From: a virus
DNA: 48,423 bases
Virus record (IMG/VR): IMGVR_UViG_3300047323_000213
Coordinates: 1-48,423 of that record
Direction: 5' to 3' (one strand)
This document shows, piece by piece, positions 44,303 to 48,423 of this stretch (positions within the stretch are counted from its first letter, which is position 1; every line of letters begins with the position of its first letter). A model generated the notes under the pieces. That model saw only the letters and a list, made by a program, of their open reading frames with translations, was not told the origin of the DNA and made no database searches. Position numbers and translations under genes: made by a program.

Positions 44303-44338
44303 CGTTTTATATACGTTTTACCGTTTTACATCGTTTTA
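44303..44338. repeat. AT-rich 7-mer repeats (unwinding element)
   Basis: Four direct copies of CGTTTTA at 44303, 44314, 44322 and 44332. AT-rich repeats beside iterons are where the origin melts first. Confidence 0.7.
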
Positions 44339-44380
44339 GACACCCTTCTAGCCTTACTGGACAAGGCTTTGCGGGGCGCT

Positions 44381-44463
44381 ATTGGAACAGCCGCTCGGTT
44401 CTATTGGCACAGCCGCTCGGTTTATTGGCACAGCGGCTCGGTCTATGGAACAGCGGCTCGGTC
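44381..44463. repeat. Tandem iterons
   Basis: Four 20-bp copies of ATTGG(A/C)ACAGC(C/G)GCTCGGT(T/C) begin at 44381, 44403, 44424 and 44444 (the last starts TATGG). Spacing is 22, 21 and 20 bases, about two helical turns, as expected for initiator-binding sites. The copies differ at one to three positions. Confidence 0.9.
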
Positions 44464-44475
44464 CTATCCACAGCC

Positions 44476-44751
44476 CTATTCGCCGCCCCGCTTCCGCCGC
44501 GCCAGCTCGCGCCGAGCGCCTTCAACGATGACTTCGGACATCGGAATGTCGGTCAGTTTCATGTATGCCCGCAGCGCTTCGTAGAGGTCTTTCGGCATGT
44601 TGACTGACATTTTCTCGCTCGGCGGCTTCTCGCGAAACATCGGGCGCGCTTCGGCGGCGTCAGGCGCCTTTTCTGCGGGATTCGGCGCGGCGATCGAGGT
44701 TCCGCTCGCGAAGGCGTCGACCATGCTGCGATTGAGCGGCGGATTAGCCAT
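44476..44751 (-). CDS. Ribbon-helix-helix partition protein (ParG-like)
   Basis: The 91-aa protein starts MANPPLNRSMVDAFASGTSI at ATG 44751, overlapping the parA stop by 8 bases. Residues 1-47 are a flexible Ala/Pro/Arg-containing tail; residues about 48-85 form a ribbon-helix-helix (MSVNMPKDLYEALRAYMK and 'MSEVIVEGARREL'). This is the architecture of ParG: a mobile N-terminal tail that stimulates ParA ATPase, and an RHH that binds the centromere and represses the operon. No ParB-type HTH protein is present. Confidence 0.82.
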   Translation of the reverse strand: MANPPLNRSMVDAFASGTSIAAPNPAEKAPDAAEARPMFREKPPSEKMSVNMPKDLYEALRAYMKLTDIPMSEVIVEGARRELARRKRGGE

Positions 44752-45397
44752 TGAGCACCCCCGCGAGCAGCGTGCCGAATTCATCCGTCGCCTTCCCGTC
44801 CCGGTATTCCGCGGGCAACTCTAGGACCGACAGCCCGAGTTTTGACCCCTTCCGGTACGCGGCGCGGTCGATGATCGTCGGCCCCAATTCGAAATCGTCG
44901 CTCATCTCTTTGATGACGTCGATCGACTCGTCGAGTTCCGCTTTGATGTAGTGCGGGACGGCATTCACGAAAGCGATCGCGCGAACCTGCGTCGGCATCG
45001 TCGCCCGCCTCTCGCGGACGATCTGCGCGGTTTGCACGAGGCTCCACGTATCGAACTGGCCGATGCGAAGCGGTATCAGGATGATGTCGGCGACGGCCAT
45101 CGCGACGCGCGTCTCCACGCCCAGGTTCGGCGGGCAATCGATGACGATGTGATCGAAGTTCGGCTCGTCGGCGGCGACAGCATGCCCGTAATTCTGATCG
45201 ACCCGAACGACGCTCAGGCTGTGCGGCACGCCGGAACTCACGCGCACCTGCCCCCATTGATACGCGCTGCTCTGATACGGGTTCGCATCATACAGGCGCA
45301 CGCTGGCGCCCTGCGATGCGAGCGCGCCGGCGACATTGGTAGCGGTCATGGTCTTACCCACCCCGCCTTTCTGCATCACGACCGCAATTATGCTCAT
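44744..45397 (-). CDS. parA: ParA/Soj-type partition ATPase (type Ib)
   Basis: The 217-aa protein starts MSIIAVVMQKGGVGKTMTAT at ATG 45397, five bases after GGAGG; the frame to 45445 is not needed. Deviant Walker A is K10-G-G-V-G-K-T16, Walker B is VIDCPP (85-90). Short length without an N-terminal HTH marks type Ib (ParF-like). Switch motif A' reads YDANPYQSS where most ParAs have DxDPQ. It uses ATP to move plasmid copies apart over the nucleoid. It forms an operon with the RHH gene. Confidence 0.92.
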   Translation of the reverse strand: MSIIAVVMQKGGVGKTMTATNVAGALASQGASVRLYDANPYQSSAYQWGQVRVSSGVPHSLSVVRVDQNYGHAVAADEPNFDHIVIDCPPNLGVETRVAMAVADIILIPLRIGQFDTWSLVQTAQIVRERRATMPTQVRAIAFVNAVPHYIKAELDESIDVIKEMSDDFELGPTIIDRAAYRKGSKLGLSVLELPAEYRDGKATDEFGTLLAGVLNG

Positions 45398-45423
45398 ACA
45401 CCCTCCCCGGTTGTTGTGCCGGT

Positions 45424-45452
45424 AGGGTAGCGGACGGGCGCGCATACTTCAA
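45424..45452 (-). promoter_or_regulatory. par operon promoter
   Basis: On the minus strand TTGAAG (45452-45447), 17-base spacer, TACCCT (45429-45424), about 30 bases before the parA ATG and immediately next to the CCATAC repeats. Confidence 0.62.
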
Positions 45453-45466
45453 GTGATACGTTAAGC

Positions 45467-45533
45467 CGTATGGACGGCCATACAACCATACGTCAATACG
45501 GGCGCATGGCCATCCATACGTATGGCTATATGG
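45467..45533. repeat. CCATAC repeat cluster, candidate centromere/operator
   Basis: CGTATGG (45467), CCATAC (45478), CCATACG (45486), CCATACG (45514) and CGTATGG (45519) are exact copies in both orientations, with near-copies between; CCATACGTATGG (45514-45525) is a perfect 12-bp palindrome. Short degenerate repeats upstream of parA are the binding sites of RHH partition proteins. It overlaps the last bases of the DUF1353 gene. Confidence 0.78.
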
Positions 45534-45918
45534 TCGTCGGTGCGCCCTTCCAGTGGGAGCCGCCCCCGCCCACCCGCACACCCGCCCACAAAAGCGCAGC
45601 CCTCCATGCCGGAACGCCCGACGCGATAGCCGCCTCCCTGAGCACCGCGTCGGCTACATCGCGGGTTACGGGGTGGAATGTGTACAGATAATCGTGTACC
45701 GCACTCGCGGCGTGCGCACTATCGCCGCACAGCGCAAACGCCAGAGCCACGCGCGGCACGCTGGCGAAGTCAGTCTCGAACCCGACCGGCACGACGAACA
45801 CACGCCCGGCAACGTCGGAGTCGTAGACCAGCGGCGCGGTCAGGCGCCAGGTGCCGCGCCCGCTGTTCGTCGCGTCGCTGATCAACTCGACCTCGAGCGA
45901 CGTCAGGAATGCGCTCAT
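45526..45918 (-). CDS. DUF1353 family protein
   Basis: The 130-aa protein starts MSAFLTSLEVELISDATNSG at ATG 45918 (ATGA overlap with the lipoprotein gene). It has the family pattern 'VPVGFETDFASVPR', 'AASAVHDYLYTFHPVTRDVA' and a C-terminal VRVGGGGSHWKG. DUF1353 proteins occur near phage lysis and tail-end genes; function is unknown. It is the last late gene before the par region. Confidence 0.85.
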   Translation of the reverse strand: MSAFLTSLEVELISDATNSGRGTWRLTAPLVYDSDVAGRVFVVPVGFETDFASVPRVALAFALCGDSAHAASAVHDYLYTFHPVTRDVADAVLREAAIASGVPAWRAALLWAGVRVGGGGSHWKGAPTTI

Positions 45919-46352
45919 TGCGCCGCCTTCGACGCGGCGACAGCGTTCGCCACAACCTCCTGAACGATCGGCTGCGCAAGTTGCAGCGCGAGCAGCACGG
46001 CCGGCTGATTCGGAATCGCCGGAACCGCCGACACGAGCGCGATCAGCGCGGGGAATGCGTCGGAATTGAACGACTGAAGCGCGGTCAGGTCGACGGTTGC
46101 AGCGGCGGCGCACGCAGCGCTCACCTTCGGCTTGATCGAATCGGCGACGGTGCTTTGCTGCGCGGCGGTGAGCAACGCGAGGCCGGAAGCGCTAGACAGA
46201 ATATCGAGGTCCGCTTGCACGATCGGGCAAACCTGCTGCGCGAGCTGCGCGGGCGGAATGACGGGAATCGAAACCGGCTTCAGTTGGACGGCGCAGGCGG
46301 AGAGAACGAGCGCGACGAAGCCCGCCGCGAGCAGCGTGAGAGTGCGTTTCAT
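45915..46352 (-). CDS. Phage-encoded lipoprotein
   Basis: The 145-aa protein starts MKRTLTLLAAGFVALVLSAC at ATG 46352. The signal peptide ends with a lipobox LSAC, Cys20 being the lipidation site. The mature part is helical and rich in Ala, Val, Pro and Gln. A longer frame upstream is a shadow. Phage lipoproteins act as outer-membrane spanins or exclude superinfecting phage; its length is too large for a typical Rz1, and no partner i-spanin is adjacent, so the role is open. Confidence 0.8.
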   Translation of the reverse strand: MKRTLTLLAAGFVALVLSACAVQLKPVSIPVIPPAQLAQQVCPIVQADLDILSSASGLALLTAAQQSTVADSIKPKVSAACAAAATVDLTALQSFNSDAFPALIALVSAVPAIPNQPAVLLALQLAQPIVQEVVANAVAASKAAQ

Positions 46353-46369
46353 TGGGAATTCCTGAGAGG

Positions 46370-46681
46370 TTAAGCGGAGACGCCGAGCAGCAGACGCGGC
46401 CCGACAGAGACTTGAATCGTTCGGCCATCCACGCGCGCGGTCGTCGTGACGGTTACGGTGACGTTGTATGTCGTGCCAGATGCGCCGCCGCCAAGCCAGA
46501 ACGTGACGACGCCGCCCGATACGCTCGTCGTCTTTCCGGTCGGATTGACCGTAATTCCGGCATCGGCCGATACGTCGGCGCTTGAGATGGTTTCGCCGGC
46601 TGCGAGCCAGTTCGACCAATCCATTTGATAATCAAGAACAGCGGCCGACGCCTTCGGCGGCAGCGGAGCAAGCAAAGCCAT
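46370..46681 (-). CDS. Beta-sandwich virion accessory protein
   Basis: The 103-aa protein carries DYQMDWSNWLAAGETISSAD (about 17-36), then 'GGVVTFWLGGGASGTTYNVT' and 'GRTIQVSVGP'. This 'DWSNWLAAGETI..FWLSGG..GTTYTV' pattern is a widespread small beta-sandwich module in phage tails and virions. It lies between the repeat-rich fibre-like protein and the lipoprotein. A structural or assembly role is probable. Confidence 0.78.
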   Translation of the reverse strand: MALLAPLPPKASAAVLDYQMDWSNWLAAGETISSADVSADAGITVNPTGKTTSVSGGVVTFWLGGGASGTTYNVTVTVTTTARVDGRTIQVSVGPRLLLGVSA

Positions 46682-46696
46682 GCGACACCCCTATAT

Positions 46697-48238
46697 TTAG
46701 ACTTCAATGCGACGGGTTTCAGCAGGAACGACAAAGCGCCGGGATTCCGGCGTGACAAGTGCGGCGCGTGAATCGCAAGAAACAGACGGCCGGCGAGAGT
46801 CAAAATTGACCGCGGCAATGCGGCGCTCCATCGGAACGGCGAAGCGGATCGGATTCGGCGTGCTCGTGTCGATGACGACACCAAGAAAGCGCGCGGTGAC
46901 GCCCGCAAGCGCGACGGAGAGTTGCGCGGACGGATTAGCGAAGGTTGGCGCCGAGAGCGCGCCGGAGACGCCCGCCAGCGCGCCCGAAAGAACGCCTGAT
47001 GGGTTGGCATAGGTAATGCCAGAGAACCCGCCAGAAACGCCCGCGAGAGCGGCGGAAATAGCGCCACCGATGCCGAGCGAGCCGGATAGTTGACCGGAGA
47101 CGCCCGCGAGCGCACCGGATAGCGCGCCGGCCGGCAGAATCGTCACTACGCCAGCGAGAGAACCGCTTACGCCCGTGAGCGTTGCCGCCATTGCGCCGCC
47201 GATGCCGGTGTATGAGCCGGCCGCGAAAGCGCCAGAGACGCCCGCGAGAGCGCCGGCAACAGAGCCGGAAATCGATTCGCCGCCCGACATCGCGCCAGAA
47301 ACGCCGACGAACTGCGCGCTGAATGCGCCGGGTATCGACTGCGCCGCAGAAAGTGCGCCGCTGACGCCCGCCAACGCACCGCCGAGCGCCGCGCCGACCT
47401 GCTCTTGCGCAGAGAACGATCCGGTGACGCCAAGCAATGCGCCGCCGAGCGACGCTGAAAGCGATTCAGACGCCGAGACAGCGCCGGCAACACCCGCGAG
47501 CGCACCAGATAGTGAGCCGGAAATCGACTCCGCGCCGACGAATGCGCCGGTCACGCCCGCCATCGATCCAGAGAGCGAACCCGAGAGCGACAGCTTGCCG
47601 GATAGCGAACCGGTAACGCCCAACATGGTGCCCGCGAGCGTGCCGGATGCGCCAGAGGAAGCCGACGACAGATACTTGATCGCGTGCAGCATGACGTTAT
47701 ACGACGTGCTTTGCAGCGTCGTAAGCGTCATTTTTAGCGTCAGCGTTTGCGATGCCGAGTTCGCCGCATACGTGATCGTCGTCGCGTAGAACTTCTCATT
47801 GCCCGCGCCGGTCGTACCTGGCGAGACTGTATAGGCGGTCGCGCTGCCGTCCGATGGCGTTGCGGTGAGCGTGCAGCCGCTTGAATATGCCGCCCAATAG
47901 ATGACCGCAGTGCGGCTCGTCGTGTCTGCGGGCAAGACGATCTGAATGCCTTGCCCGGTTGCGGTCGTGTTGTCGGCATAAATACCGCCCGCGAGCGCTG
48001 TCGCTGATGCCGTCGGCGTGCCGTCCGTCCATGTGAACGTCGGGCCGTCTGTGTAGCCGGTGAACGTGACGCCCGATCCGATCGTCGTCGGCAATCCAAT
48101 GGTCGAGCCGCCGCCCGATTTTCGATTGACGGCCGTCGCCGATTGCGGAAACTGAATCCAGTCAGTTTGAGCCGGCGAAGAGAGGTTGAATGTCTCAGTG
48201 CCGGCTAAGACTGTGTTTGAGCCGGTGAGAGTACCCAC
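46697..48238 (-). CDS. Repeat-rich fibre-like protein
   Basis: The 513-aa protein starts with GTG 48238, six bases after AAGGG. Residues 1-195 form a Thr/Gly-rich beta domain. Residues about 197-455 hold twelve tandem units of 20-24 residues with core GALAGVSGALSG, a pattern of alternating small and hydrophobic residues suited to a beta-solenoid or triple-stranded shaft. The C-terminal ~55 residues are polar with repeated 'RxxVPxExR'-like units (FAVPMERR, FVVPAETRR). It is probably an elongated virion appendage or head fibre. Copy number may vary between strains. Confidence 0.78.
   Translation of the reverse strand: MGTLTGSNTVLAGTETFNLSSPAQTDWIQFPQSATAVNRKSGGGSTIGLPTTIGSGVTFTGYTDGPTFTWTDGTPTASATALAGGIYADNTTATGQGIQIVLPADTTSRTAVIYWAAYSSGCTLTATPSDGSATAYTVSPGTTGAGNEKFYATTITYAANSASQTLTLKMTLTTLQSTSYNVMLHAIKYLSSASSGASGTLAGTMLGVTGSLSGKLSLSGSLSGSMAGVTGAFVGAESISGSLSGALAGVAGAVSASESLSASLGGALLGVTGSFSAQEQVGAALGGALAGVSGALSAAQSIPGAFSAQFVGVSGAMSGGESISGSVAGALAGVSGAFAAGSYTGIGGAMAATLTGVSGSLAGVVTILPAGALSGALAGVSGQLSGSLGIGGAISAALAGVSGGFSGITYANPSGVLSGALAGVSGALSAPTFANPSAQLSVALAGVTARFLGVVIDTSTPNPIRFAVPMERRIAAVNFDSRRPSVSCDSRAALVTPESRRFVVPAETRRIEV
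46874..47650 (-). repeat. Twelve in-frame tandem repeats
   Basis: Twelve diverged units of about 63-72 bases encode GALAGVSGALSG-like blocks. Units are protein-conserved more than DNA-conserved, so they are old rather than freshly duplicated. Confidence 0.8.
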
Positions 48239-48247
48239 GCTTCGCCC

Positions 48248-48423
48248 TTATGCGTTGCCTTCGGTGAGTGAGCCTGACGTGATGCTGACCTGCGCGCCGC
48301 TGACAATCGATACCGTCGACATGACGATTTCAGCGGGCGCCGATGTTCCAACGTCCATATCGGCGACGAACGTGCCGCCCGAGGTCGTGAGCCGCGCCCA
48401 TGTCGCCGTGCCGGTTGCGACCG
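48248..48423 (-). CDS. Virion-associated hypothetical protein, C-terminal part (crosses contig join)
   Basis: This is the remaining part of the 130-aa gene that starts at 344. It ends ...SITSGSLTEGNA and stops at TAA 48248-48250. The portion 48297-48423 duplicates 1-127 because of the contig overlap. It is followed after 9 bases by the GTG of the repeat-rich fibre-like gene. Confidence 0.8.
   Translation of the reverse strand, partial: VATGTATWARLTTSGGTFVADMDVGTSAPAEIVMSTVSIVSGAQVSITSGSLTEGNA
48297..48423. repeat. Terminal direct repeat, copy B
   Basis: Identical to 1-127; see that entry. It shows that the sequence closes into a circle. Confidence 0.95.

Larger units (their letters stand above)
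44215..44472. other. Plasmid-type replication origin (iterons, AT-rich repeats, DnaA box)
   Basis: The region holds an iteron at 44215-44234 overlapping the rep start, a partial one from 44235, an inverted core TGTGCCAAT at 44256-44264, four CGTTTTA repeats (44303, 44314, 44322, 44332), four tandem iterons (44381-44463) and CTATCCACA (44464-44472), one mismatch from a DnaA box. This is the classic layout of iteron plasmids. Confidence 0.85.

Noticed and set aside
1-48423. Integrase, excisionase or attP site
   Set aside because: No ORF shows tyrosine or serine recombinase motifs, and no tRNA-end-like core was found; the par/rep cassette explains maintenance instead.
1-48423. CRISPR arrays or insertion sequences
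   Set aside because: No regularly spaced identical repeats with unique spacers and no transposase-like ORF. The iterons and CCATAC repeats have replicon-type spacing.

Overview
The window is a complete, circularly assembled genome of a tailed phage. The first 127 bases (1-127) recur exactly as the last 127 (48297-48423), and one reading frame runs cleanly across the join, so the unique length is about 48,296 bp. The DNA is GC-rich by eye, with GC-ending codons and strong GGAG ribosome sites. A tail sheath, a tail tube, a gp25-like wedge, a J-like baseplate protein and a spike show a contractile tail (myovirus type). Composition and protein style suggest a host in the Burkholderiales, but this is inference.

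Late genes lie on the minus strand from about 24.4 kb down through position 1 and on (circularly) to 45.5 kb. In order they are: small terminase, large terminase, a small ORF, portal, a beta-class DNA methyltransferase, an HTH-metallophosphoesterase, scaffold, major capsid, connector and neck proteins, sheath, tube, two tail chaperone products linked by a predicted -1 frameshift, tail completion, tape measure, hub and baseplate proteins, a glycine-rich tail fibre and its assembly protein. Then come lysis genes (one-TM coiled-coil protein, GH19 endolysin, holin-like protein), an HNH protein, a fibre-like protein with about twelve tandem repeats, a lipoprotein and a DUF1353 protein. Near-identical terminator hairpins punctuate this unit.

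From 24.4 to 31 kb is an accessory region of mostly tiny genes on both strands. Three plus-strand promoters there carry the same 26-bp palindromic operator, and one stretch resembles Ash/Icd-type, C4-RNA-linked phage immunity loci. At 31.2-31.9 kb a minus-strand HTH repressor-like gene faces a strong plus-strand promoter, which looks like a lysogeny switch. From 31.9 to 43.4 kb is a plus-strand early operon: a DUF1376 replication protein, a probable helicase-loader-like protein, ERF annealing protein, SSB, a PolB-type 3'-5' exonuclease, VRR-NUC nuclease, NinB, a C5-cytosine methyltransferase overprinted by a second long ORF, an HNH/Ref-like protein, several HTH proteins and a TGT/DpdA-like base-exchange enzyme.

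From 43.4 to 45.5 kb is a plasmid maintenance cassette on the minus strand: a Rep_3-type initiator, an origin with iterons, AT-rich repeats and DnaA boxes, a ribbon-helix-helix partition protein, a small ParA, and a CCATAC-repeat centromere candidate upstream of parA. No integrase or recognisable attachment site was found. Together these point to a temperate phage-plasmid: repressed, segregated as a low-copy plasmid, and packaged as a myovirus on induction.
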